This document shows positions 15,444 to 21,862 of a stretch of 21,940 nt of DNA, piece by piece. The stretch is from JAICUY01 sp038250515. Lineage in GTDB: Bacteria > Chloroflexota > Limnocylindria > QHBO01. The notes beneath the pieces were generated by a model. That model worked only from the letters and a program-made list of their open reading frames with translations, made no database searches and was not told the DNA's origin. The first letter of the stretch is position 1; each line of letters starts with the position of its first letter. The stretch spans positions 1-21,940 of the forward strand of contig JBBSCG010000033.1 in NCBI GenBank assembly GCA_038250515.1, written 5' to 3'. The translations under genes were made by a program, and so were the position numbers.

Positions 15444-17423
15444 TTACGCTGGCTGTGGCGCCGGACCCCGACGACGACGACGTGGCGTCTCCTCGCCCTC
15501 ACCCGGCTCGCCGGCCTCCTCAGGCTCAGCCTCGTTCGCCGCTTCGTCTTCGGCAGCAGCTGGCTTGACGGAGCCACGAGGCGGAACCACGCCTTCAAAG
15601 AGCGACTCGAACTCCTCCGACTCGATCGTCTCCTTCTCGATCAGCACGTCGGCGAGCTTGTCAAGCACCGCGCGGTGCGTGGTGAGCACGTCCTTGGCAC
15701 GATCGTAGGCTCGGTCGATGATCTGGCGCACCTCCGAGTCGATCTTGGCGGCAACCTCGTCCGAGTAGTTGCGCTGCTCGCTGATCTCGCGGCCCAGGAA
15801 GATCATCTCCTCCTTCTTGCCAAAGGTCAGCGGCCCGAGCTTCTCGCTCATCCCGTACTGGGTCACCATGGCCCGAGCCACGCTGGTGGCCTTCTCGAGG
15901 TCATTCGACGACCCGGTGGTCGTATCGCCGAAGACCAGCTGCTCGGAGACGTTGCCGCCGAGCATGCCGGCGATCTTGTCCTCGAACTCGGTCTTGCTGT
16001 GGAGGTATCGGTCCTCCTGAGGGAGGCTCATGGTGTAGCCCAGCGCCATGCCTCGCGCCACGATCGTGACCTTGGTCACCGGGTCGCACTTGGGAAGCAC
16101 GCGCTGCACAACAGCGTGACCACCCTCGTGGTAGGCGATGATCTCCTTCTCCTCGTCGCTGATCAGTCGGCTGCGACGCTCCGGTCCGGCGATGACACGA
16201 TCGACCGCCTCGTTGAAGTCGGTCATGCCGACCGACTTCTTGTTGTGGCGCGCGGCGAGGATGGCCGCCTCGTTGACGAGGTTGGCCAGATCAGCGCCCG
16301 AGAAGCCCGGAGAACGACGCGCCAGCGCATCGAGGTCGACCGTCTTGTCGAGCGGCTTGCCCTTGATGTGCACGTTGAGAATCTCGCGACGACCACGGAT
16401 GTCAGGCCGATCGAGCACGACCTGGCGGTCGAAGCGGCCCGGCCGCAGCAGCGCCGGATCGAGCACGTCCGGCCGGTTGGTGGCGGCCACCACGATCACG
16501 CCGGTATTCGTGTCGAAGCCGTCCATCTCGACCAGGATCTGGTTGAGCGTCTGCTCACGCTCGTCGTGCGAGCCGCCCAGCCCGGCGCCGCGCTGGCGTC
16601 CGACCGCGTCAATCTCATCGACGAACACGATGCACGGCGAATTGCGCTTCGCCTGCTCGAACAGATCGCGAACGCGCGAAGCGCCGACGCCCACGAACAT
16701 CTCGACGAACTCCGAGCCGGAGATCGAGAAGAAGGGCACGCCCGCCTCGCCGGCCACCGCTCGCGCGAGCAGCGTCTTGCCGGTTCCCGGAGGACCGACC
16801 AGCAGCACGCCACGCGGAATGCGCGCGCCGAGCGAGTTGAACTTCTCGGGGTATTTCAGGAACTCGACCACCTCGGTCAGCTCCTGTTTGGCCTCATCGA
16901 CGCCCGCCACGTCATTGAACGTGACGACCGTCTTGTTGCCCAGGAACATGCGTGCCCGGCTCTTGCCGAAGCTCATGGCCTGGTTATTGGTGCCCTGCGC
17001 CTGCCGCATCATGAAGAAGATGACGCCGCCGATGAGGAGGACCGGTAGGAAGGCGGTGAGCAGCAGGGTCAGGATCCCACCAGCGGCACTCGGCTCGACC
17101 GGGTTGAAGCTGATCTGACGGCTGCATTCAGCGATGTCGGAGATGCCCGCCGCCGCACACACCTGATTGATGAGGACGCTGCCGTCCGCGTTCGGAGGTG
17201 CTGTCGCGGTCTTCGGTTCCTTAGAACCACTGACCTTGACCGTCAGCTTCTCGCCATCCATGGTGATCTGCTCGACCTTGCCGGCCTTGGCATCGGTCAG
17301 GAGCTGGCTGTAGGTGTACGGGGTTTGCTGTCCCGAATCGACGACGTATGTCCAGAGCAGTGCGAGCCCGAAGACGGCGAGAACGACGAGCACGACGCTA
17401 TTGCGAACGAGTCGGCTGCTCAA
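15444..17423 (-). CDS. ftsH: ATP-dependent zinc metalloprotease FtsH
   Basis: This membrane-bound AAA+ protease degrades damaged membrane proteins and regulators. The 659-aa protein is full length. TM1 is at about 8-27 and the extracytoplasmic domain at 28-114. TM2 is at about 116-138. AAA core: Walker A GPPGTGKT at 210-217, Walker B VFVDEID at 266-272, second region of homology VAATNRPDVLDPALLRPGRFDRQ. The zinc motif is HEGGH (432-436) with a third acidic ligand in the NDLEKAT region. The C-terminal tail is acidic then Arg-rich. The extracytoplasmic domain holds two cysteines (about 89 and 100), which is unusual. The start is TTG with a purine-rich AGAAGAG upstream. It follows tilS, as often seen, but the hpt gene that commonly lies between them is missing. 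Confidence 0.97.
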   Translation of the reverse strand: MSSRLVRNSVVLVVLAVFGLALLWTYVVDSGQQTPYTYSQLLTDAKAGKVEQITMDGEKLTVKVSGSKEPKTATAPPNADGSVLINQVCAAAGISDIAECSRQISFNPVEPSAAGGILTLLLTAFLPVLLIGGVIFFMMRQAQGTNNQAMSFGKSRARMFLGNKTVVTFNDVAGVDEAKQELTEVVEFLKYPEKFNSLGARIPRGVLLVGPPGTGKTLLARAVAGEAGVPFFSISGSEFVEMFVGVGASRVRDLFEQAKRNSPCIVFVDEIDAVGRQRGAGLGGSHDEREQTLNQILVEMDGFDTNTGVIVVAATNRPDVLDPALLRPGRFDRQVVLDRPDIRGRREILNVHIKGKPLDKTVDLDALARRSPGFSGADLANLVNEAAILAARHNKKSVGMTDFNEAVDRVIAGPERRSRLISDEEKEIIAYHEGGHAVVQRVLPKCDPVTKVTIVARGMALGYTMSLPQEDRYLHSKTEFEDKIAGMLGGNVSEQLVFGDTTTGSSNDLEKATSVARAMVTQYGMSEKLGPLTFGKKEEMIFLGREISEQRNYSDEVAAKIDSEVRQIIDRAYDRAKDVLTTHRAVLDKLADVLIEKETIESEEFESLFEGVVPPRGSVKPAAAEDEAANEAEPEEAGEPGEGEETPRRRRRGPAPQPA

Positions 17424-17478
17424 AATTAATCTCTTCTAGCCTCGGTGTGGAAGGGCACCGATGAGGTGCATCGGCCCC

Positions 17479-17495
17479 GCCTGCACAATGCAGGC
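17479..17495 (-). other. Hairpin in the ftsH leader
   Basis: GCCTGCA and TGCAGGC form a 7-bp stem with a 3-nt loop, about 10 nt into the predicted ftsH transcript. It may stabilise the 5' end; no riboswitch class is recognisable. Confidence 0.4.
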
Positions 17496-17501
17496 CGCGC
17501 A

Positions 17502-17530
17502 AGTATAGGTTGGCGCCGATGGTCGAACAA
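17502..17530 (-). promoter_or_regulatory. Putative ftsH promoter
   Basis: On the minus strand TTGTTC (17525-17530) and TATACT (17502-17507) are separated by exactly 17 nt. The leader would be about 72 nt. This is the best two-box promoter in the window. Confidence 0.6.
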
Positions 17531-17594
17531 ACAGCCCGATCAGCCTGTTGACCGATGCGTCTCAGTACCAGTACGCACGGCCGGCACACTCGGA

Positions 17595-18521
17595 TCATCT
17601 CAAACGAATGATTCGCTTCCTGACTGATGCCTCCCGTCCACCGCCAAGCTCCACGGTGAGACCACCGCGTGAGCCTTCGGCGGCGTGCAGCAGCGCATCG
17701 ATGCGCTCGGCGCTGGGTGCCGGATCCCCGATGGCCTGCCGGAGGATCCGTCGACCAATGGCACGTCCCGGCGGCTCATGCCAGTCGATCCCTTCGTCGG
17801 CGACGCGGCGCTCGAGCTCGGCGGCGGCGAGCCCGTCGAGGAGCGCGTCGTCGTCGGCCGCCAGCCGACCGAAACGCAGCAGCGCCTCGACTGCAGCCGG
17901 GTTGATGCGTTCGATGGCCGGCAGCACCTCATGACGGATGCGATTGCGGGCATAGCCGAGGTCGGCATTGCTCGGATCGGTCAGGTAAGCGATGTTCGCT
18001 GCGTCGAGCGCCGCGCGCAGGTCAGCGCGACGTGCGCTCAGCAGCGGACGAACGATCCGGCCGCGCCGCGCCGGGATGCCGCTCACTCCCGACAGCCCGC
18101 TGCCGCGCAGCAGGTTGAGCAGAATCGTCTCGGCCGAGTCGTCGGCCGTGTGGCCGGTTGCGATAAGCGCGTCGGGCGCCGCGATCTCCTCGAAGAACCG
18201 ATAGCGCGCCTCGCGCCCGGCATCCTCGAGCGTACGGCCCTCCGCCGCGGCCAGTGCGCTGACGTCGACGCGACGCACCTCCCACCGAAGACCGAGCGTC
18301 TCGGCGGCGGCCGCCACGAAGGCGGCGTCATCGGGCGAGTCGTCGCGCAGGCCGTGGTCCAGGTGGGCGACCGTCAAATCCCAGTTGCGCTCTGGTGCGA
18401 GCTGCGCAGTGCCGTGCAGGAGCGCCATGGAATCGGGCCCACCCGAAACTGCCAGGAGCAGGAAGGCGCCGTCGGGGATCGCCAGCCAGTCGGCGGCGTT
18501 GGCGACGGCGCGCGCGAGCAC
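17595..18521 (-). CDS. tilS: tRNA(Ile)-lysidine synthetase TilS
   Basis: TilS converts C34 of tRNA-Ile2 (anticodon CAU) to lysidine, changing it from Met to Ile decoding. The protein is 308 aa from a GTG at 18521. The PP-loop SGGPDS lies at about 26-31, followed by HLDHGLRDDSPDDAAFV, ATGHTADDSAETILLNLLRGSG and RPLLSARRADL, then the TilS substrate-binding helical domain; the C-terminal extension of E. coli TilS is absent. The start is uncertain. GTG 18521 lies 17 nt after a tRNA 3'-end remnant and gives the usual spacing to the PP-loop. An in-frame ATG at 18584 would translate that remnant, and the frame stays open to an ATG at 19031 through the ssb remnant. Its original upstream neighbour was probably the CAT tRNA now at 21864-21938. 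Confidence 0.92.
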   Translation of the reverse strand: MLARAVANAADWLAIPDGAFLLLAVSGGPDSMALLHGTAQLAPERNWDLTVAHLDHGLRDDSPDDAAFVAAAAETLGLRWEVRRVDVSALAAAEGRTLEDAGREARYRFFEEIAAPDALIATGHTADDSAETILLNLLRGSGLSGVSGIPARRGRIVRPLLSARRADLRAALDAANIAYLTDPSNADLGYARNRIRHEVLPAIERINPAAVEALLRFGRLAADDDALLDGLAAAELERRVADEGIDWHEPPGRAIGRRILRQAIGDPAPSAERIDALLHAAEGSRGGLTVELGGGREASVRKRIIRLR

Positions 18522-18537
18522 GTCCCGAGGGTCAGGG

Positions 18538-18559
18538 TTGGTAGCGGAGGGCGGATTCG
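18538..18559 (-). repeat. Attachment-site remnant: 3' end of the CAT tRNA
   Basis: These 22 bp are identical, in the same orientation, to 21863-21884. Read on the minus strand they are the last 21 nt of the tRNA (part of the T-loop, the 3' T-stem strand, the 3' acceptor strand and CCA) plus one extra A. Homology to the tRNA stops abruptly at 18560. This is the core duplication left when an element integrates into a tRNA 3' end; here it marks the distal end, next to tilS. Confidence 0.9.
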
Positions 18560-18640
18560 CGCCGGCGCGTGTCAAGCGTCCCATTTGTCCGTAGTTTCCC
18601 ACGGTGAGCCTCTTCGAGCCTATGCGACGGCAGATCTCGA

Positions 18641-18662
18641 GGGGTACGAAAGGGGGTACGAA
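18641..18662 (+). repeat. Paired direct repeat, candidate integrase arm sites (distal end)
   Basis: GGGGTACGAA occurs at 18641-18650 and again at 18653-18662, a 12-bp period, 82 bp inside the tRNA remnant. A matching pair with the same spacing and orientation lies inside the other end at 21802-21823. Tyrosine recombinases of integrative elements bind such short arm-type repeats with their N-terminal domain. Confidence 0.6.
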
Positions 18663-18684
18663 CTCCGTCCAGGCCCGCCGCGGC

Positions 18685-18926
18685 GACGGGAGAGCATTTC
18701 CAACGAAACGGCGACGACAGTAACGTACGCTGGCATCCTGGTCCCATTGGCGGGTCTGGAGCCGGCCCTGGGCATCGATCAGCTGGCCCTTCGACAGGAA
18801 CTGGCCGCAGATCTCGGCGAGCCGATTCCACGCCACGAGATTGTGGTACTCGGTCCGCTCCGCGGCGCCGTTGCCGCGAAACTCGTTCGTGGCGATCGTG
18901 AGGTTCTGCAATGTATCAGATTGCAT
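18685..18926 (-). pseudogene. ssb: Single-stranded DNA-binding protein remnant
   Basis: The minus-strand translation from about 18907 to 18720 matches the middle of the SSB OB fold: NLTIATNEF, then ERTEYHNLVAWNRLAEICG and GRLQTRQWDQDASVRY. The N-terminal strand (MNKVxLIGNLGRDPE) is missing. After VRY the frame breaks; shifting frame restores TVVAVSLEMLSRR, which matches the end of the SSB core (TEVVAxxxEMLxxR). The acidic C-terminal tip is absent. The gene is therefore truncated and frameshifted. Because the original frame stays open into tilS, automatic annotation may report a false SSB-TilS fusion. Plasmids and integrative elements often carry their own ssb. Confidence 0.85.
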
Positions 18927-18966
18927 AACTAGGGGCCGGGTCGCCTGACGCGCTCGGCATCTCCAC

Positions 18967-19012
18967 TGCTCACCTAGGTGAGCAGCTGGGTTATCGGCCG
19001 ACCGATAAACCC
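18967..19012. repeat. Two adjacent inverted repeats
   Basis: A perfect 18-bp palindrome TGCTCACCTAGGTGAGCA occupies 18967-18984. Three bases later, GGGTTATCGG (18988-18997) pairs with CCGATAAACCC (19002-19012) with one bulged A. They lie between the cupredoxin stop and the ssb remnant and could be a terminator, an operator or a relic of element maintenance. Confidence 0.55.
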
Positions 19013-19055
19013 GCGATGCCCTCCGGCGCAACGGAGCCCGGCCCCGTGAATGCCC

Positions 19056-19547
19056 CTACTTCAGGGTCAAGGTGCCGACCATCCCCTCCTCCGCATGGCC
19101 GTCGATGGTGCACCAGAGGATGTAGTCACCCGCTCGCAGACCCTTGACCGTGAACACGGCCGCCTTCCGCTGCGTCACGCTGCCGCTGGCGGCCAGCGCC
19201 TTGTGCAGCTCACGGCCGATCGCCAGCGTGTGGATTCCCTGAGAGCGGTTGTGGAGGAAGAAGACAAGGTCGCCGGCGGGAGCGGTGATGGCGGCGGGGA
19301 CGAAGTGAGGAGGCGGGCCGGCCATCTCGACCGTGATGGCGCCGGCTGGTGGCGAAGCCGCTGGCTCTGTGCTGGCGCTGATCCCCGGGGTTGCTGTCGC
19401 CTGGAGTGTCGCCATCCCGGCGCGCGACGAGGAGCCGATGGGTGAGGTGGCCGCGCCTGAGCATGCGCTCAACAGCGCGAGGGCGGCAATCCCGAAGCCC
19501 CAGGCGGCGTGTCTCTCGCGGCGCCGAATCGCCACGTATCGGAGCAT
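19056..19547 (-). CDS. Cupredoxin (plastocyanin-like) lipoprotein
   Basis: This is a predicted exported type-1 copper protein of 163 aa. It has a signal peptide with lipobox LLSAC, the lipid-modified Cys being residue 29, and a low-complexity Ala/Thr/Ser/Pro linker to about 68. The cupredoxin domain (about 70-163) shows the ligands His106 (GIHTLAIG), Cys146, His151 and Met156 in WCTIDGHAEEGMVG, a C-x4-H-x4-M loop. A role in electron transfer or copper handling is inferred; no redox partner is nearby. I chose the ATG at 19547 because it places the signal peptide correctly; there is no Shine-Dalgarno, but TATGAT ends 6 nt upstream. It is cargo of the element. Confidence 0.85.
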   Translation of the reverse strand: MLRYVAIRRRERHAAWGFGIAALALLSACSGAATSPIGSSSRAGMATLQATATPGISASTEPAASPPAGAITVEMAGPPPHFVPAAITAPAGDLVFFLHNRSQGIHTLAIGRELHKALAASGSVTQRKAAVFTVKGLRAGDYILWCTIDGHAEEGMVGTLTLK

Positions 19548-19553
19548 GGCAAG

Positions 19554-19559
19554 ATCATA
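19554..19559 (-). promoter_or_regulatory. Putative cupredoxin -10 box (TATGAT), leaderless configuration
   Basis: TATGAT on the minus strand is followed by six bases (CTTGCC) and the ATG, the same geometry as nfeD. No -35 match is evident. Confidence 0.4.
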
Positions 19560-19652
19560 GGCAAGAATGATGCCGAACGGCGCTAGTTTTTCGGACAATA
19601 CTAGGGCCGGACGCCATCTGGCGCTCCATTCGAATAGGCGGAGGAACATGGT

Positions 19653-19787
19653 GTGGGCATTCCCGAGCTGGTCGTCATCGTTGTAATCGTGGCCCTGGTC
19701 GCTAAAGCAACAGGGCGCCGCGACCACAGGCGACGGCGGGCCCTAATGAGGTGGAGACTCAAGGACTGTGGCGTAAGCGCGCGATGA
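19653..19787 (+). CDS. Small single-span membrane protein (hypothetical)
   Basis: A 44-codon ORF starts at GTG 19653 with GGAGG 8 nt upstream, one of the clearest ribosome-binding sites in the element. It begins with a Gly-Ile-Pro-Glu-Leu motif and a run of Val/Ile/Ala/Leu to about residue 17, followed by a highly basic tail (GRRDHRRRR). The N-terminus resembles TatA-like or other tiny single-pass proteins, but the TatA amphipathic helix is not present, so it may be a truncated 5' end. It runs divergently from the cupredoxin gene and overlaps the end of the RT remnant on the opposite strand. No function is assigned. Confidence 0.4.
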   Translation: MGIPELVVIVVIVALVAKATGRRDHRRRRALMRWRLKDCGVSAR

Positions 19788-20098
19788 TGAGACGGATCGT
19801 CGAGCGGCCTGGTTAGCGACAACTTCGATCGGGCGATGACACGATCGAGCTGTGGCCAATGCGACGAGACCAGGTTTGCGAGTCGGTAGTAGTTGACAGG
19901 GTCTGGGATGCCCAGAACGCGAGTCGTCATTCCAGGGCGTGCGAGCCTGTGAGTGCACAGCCGCCGAATGACCTTACCTTTGGTAAAGACGGACGGCGGG
20001 GCCGCGGCAAGGCTTGCCGCGTATGTTGTGGCGGTGAACGGTGTTGGAAGCTCCTTCGGGAGATAACCGTTCGCGAGAAGGTCCGTTAAAGCAGGCAT
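19723..20098 (-). pseudogene. N-terminal fragment of a defence-type reverse transcriptase
   Basis: The first ~125 residues match the N-terminal region of bacterial 'unknown group'/DRT-like RNA-directed DNA polymerases: LLANGYLPKELPTPF at 7-21, HRLARPGMTTRVLGIPDP at 50-67, YYRLANLVSSHW at 70-81, and a Ser-x-x-Ser-x-x-Arg-Pro segment (SKLSLTRP) at 91-98 followed by RALTP. Family members continue into the palm domain with a D-x-x-x-F/Y-Y-P-S motif and YxDD; here the sequence leaves the family at about residue 125 and both are absent. The ATG at 20098 has GAGGGG upstream, so the 5' end is intact. The frame stays open to 19601 but that tail is not RT-like. The fragment cannot polymerise DNA. Confidence 0.7.
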
Positions 20099-20300
20099 TC
20101 AGCCCCTCATCACAAGTTGCTTCCAACGCGGCGTAGAGTTGTGACGCAAAAGAGTCTTAGTGGCATACCCAGGCTGTCGAGGGCAGCCGGCCATCCCACT
20201 CCTGGCGGCTGCACGGAGGCCTGGAGCCGCCGCCGCCCACCATGCCCAGACGTAGCGTGCCTGCTGGGCAGCGAGCCTGTGCTAGGCTCCGCGATGAACC
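20099..20300. other. Divergent intergenic region between the RT remnant and the lipoprotein gene
   Basis: No convincing gene is seen here. It contains the Shine-Dalgarno of the RT remnant, a small hairpin (GGCTG/CAGCC, 20171-20187), and an extended -10-like TGCTAGGCT (20280-20288) upstream of the lipoprotein gene. Confidence 0.4.
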
Positions 20301-21203
20301 GTGACCTCTCTGGTCGATCTGGCGAGGGCGCAGGCACGCGCGAGCCGGCGCCGGAGCTATCGCGAATGCATTCGGTGCGCCTGTGCCGTGCTGTTCGTTG
20401 CGGGCTGCGCCGCGCCGGCGTCCAGCTCCCTCCAGCCGGGCGGGTCCACCACAAGGCCGTCTGTACCCGCCGCCGCTTCCCAGACCACCTCGGGGCAGGC
20501 CTCTCCATCGAGCCAACAAAACCCGCAGCTTGCCGGGTCGCGCGCAATCTCGCTCACGACCCCTGACGGCGTCGTCCTCGAGGGACGAGAGTTCGGCGAT
20601 GGCGCTGTGGGCGTTGTGCTCGCCCATTACGCGGACCCCGTCCGCGGTCAGACGATGTGGTTCGCCTTCGCCCAGGTGTTGCGCGCGCAGGGCTACCGCG
20701 TCCTGACCTTCAACTTCCGAGGCTACTGCCCAGAGGACGACGGAGGCTGCTCGGGAGGCGACTTCGACAAGGTCGAAAGCTGGCGCGACGTCGTCCTCGC
20801 GGCCGACGCGCTGAAAGCCGATGGCGCGAAACGGGTGTTCGTCATGGGGGCGGGGCTGGGCGGGCATACGAGCTTGTGGGCCGCATCGCGCGACGGTATC
20901 GACTTTGCGGGCGTCGTGTCGGTTTCGGCACCGCAGATCGCCAGCGGCGGACCGGCCACCTATGACCTCACCTCGGCGGTGCTCCAATCCATCACCGAAC
21001 CGAAGCTGTTCATCGCCGGCAACGAGCCCGACGCAGAGGCGCGCAGCGACGCGCAGGCGATGTACGCCGCCGCACTCGAGCCCAAGCAGCTTGTGCTGCT
21101 CGCTTCCGCCGCCGCCGGCCCGGAACTCTTCACGGTGGGCTCTGCGGAATACGTCGTCTCCGCACAGCAGACGGTGCTCGACTTCCTCGCGCAACACCCT
21201 TGA
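20301..21203 (+). CDS. Alpha/beta-hydrolase-fold lipoprotein with lost catalytic Ser and His
   Basis: The 300-aa protein has an Arg-rich N-terminus, a hydrophobic stretch and a lipobox VAGC (Cys36), then a Ser/Thr/Pro/Gln linker to about 80. Residues 82-300 follow the dienelactone-hydrolase-like fold: TTPDGVVLEGREFG, VVLAHYADP and RVLTFNFRGYC. At the nucleophile elbow the sequence is GAGLGG, so Gly185 stands where Ser or Cys is expected. Near the C-terminus LLASAAAGPELF has Ala272 where this family has His (usually SAHG). The acid loop FIAGNEPDAEA is also altered. Catalysis by the usual triad looks impossible, yet the frame is open and the fold motifs are intact. The start is GTG at 20301 without a Shine-Dalgarno. 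It ends 51 nt before the first ATG of the integrase remnant. Confidence 0.8.
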   Translation: MTSLVDLARAQARASRRRSYRECIRCACAVLFVAGCAAPASSSLQPGGSTTRPSVPAAASQTTSGQASPSSQQNPQLAGSRAISLTTPDGVVLEGREFGDGAVGVVLAHYADPVRGQTMWFAFAQVLRAQGYRVLTFNFRGYCPEDDGGCSGGDFDKVESWRDVVLAADALKADGAKRVFVMGAGLGGHTSLWAASRDGIDFAGVVSVSAPQIASGGPATYDLTSAVLQSITEPKLFIAGNEPDAEARSDAQAMYAAALEPKQLVLLASAAAGPELFTVGSAEYVVSAQQTVLDFLAQHP

Positions 21204-21254
21204 TCGAGGCAGCTCTTCAGCCGGCCGGATCCGGACAGCCAAGTCACCACCGGC

Positions 21255-21782
21255 ATGCGCTCGGGCGAACTCCTCGGCCTCCAATGGCAGGACGTGGATC
21301 TGGACGCTGCGCGGATTCAGGTACGACGCACGCTCTACCGGCTGAACCGTGGCTGGTGGGTGGGCGAGCCGAAGACATCCGCCGGGCGCCGTGCGATCGC
21401 GCTAACCGCCTCCGCAGTGGATGCGCTGCGAGCCCACCGCCTGCGACAAGCAGAGGCGCTGCTTGCGGTCGCCGTACGCATCGGGCCGGAGTCGCTGGTC
21501 TTCGCTGACCGCTTCGGTGGACCGCTGAACGGCTTCCACCTCACCGAGCGCCACTTCAAGCCGCTGCTGCGCCGGGCCGGATTGCCCGTCATCCGCTTCC
21601 ACGACCTACGGCACACCGCCGCGACCCTGCTACTCGCTCAGGGAATCAACCCGAAGGTGGTCGCGGAAATGCTCGGCCACGCCTCGGTCAAGGTCACGCT
21701 CGACGTCTACTCTCATGTCCTACCGACCATGCAGGAAGAGGCTGCGCGCCGACTGGATGCCGCATTACGGGGTGCCGGCTGA
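21255..21782 (+). pseudogene. int: Tyrosine recombinase (phage-type integrase), N-terminally truncated
   Basis: About 175 residues of the catalytic domain remain. All active-site residues are visible: Arg2 (MRSGELLGLQW), Lys40 (PKTSAGRRAI), His116 and Arg119 (HDLRHTAATLLL), His142 (LGHASVKVTLDVYSHV) and the nucleophile Tyr152. The in-frame sequence upstream (recognisable from TTG just before Met1) meets a stop at 21201-21203, so the arm-binding and core-binding domains, normally about 170-200 aa, are missing. It points toward the tRNA, ending 80 bp from the 22-bp repeat, the usual integrase-attachment site arrangement. Without the N-terminal domains it should not recombine. Confidence 0.88.
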
Positions 21783-21801
21783 GGCTGGTTCGATTGGTCA
21801 A

Positions 21802-21823
21802 GGGGTATGGTCGGGGGTACGGG
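21802..21823 (+). repeat. Paired direct repeat, candidate integrase arm sites (integrase end)
   Basis: GGGGTATGGT (21802-21811) and GGGGTACGGG (21814-21823) repeat with the same 12-bp period and orientation as the pair at 18641-18662. They lie between the integrase stop and the tRNA, 39 bp from the 22-bp core repeat. Confidence 0.6.
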
Positions 21824-21862
21824 CGGCTTCCGACAAGCCATGCCGAGCGGGAAACGTGAAGT

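Noticed and set aside
15357..17048. 563-codon plus-strand frame across ftsH
   Set aside because: It is a mirror of the ftsH coding strand with no family motifs.
18553..18575. TTGACA at 18570-18575 (minus strand) as a tilS promoter
   Set aside because: No -10-like hexamer lies at 15-19 nt; the matching position reads GCCCTC.
17595..19031. A genuine SSB-TilS fusion protein
   Set aside because: The SSB part lacks its N-terminal strand and is frameshifted, and the linking sequence includes translated tRNA 3' end; chance read-through is simpler.
20157..21284. 375-codon minus-strand frame opposite the hydrolase-like lipoprotein
   Set aside because: The plus strand has a signal peptide and clear hydrolase-fold motifs; the minus frame has none.
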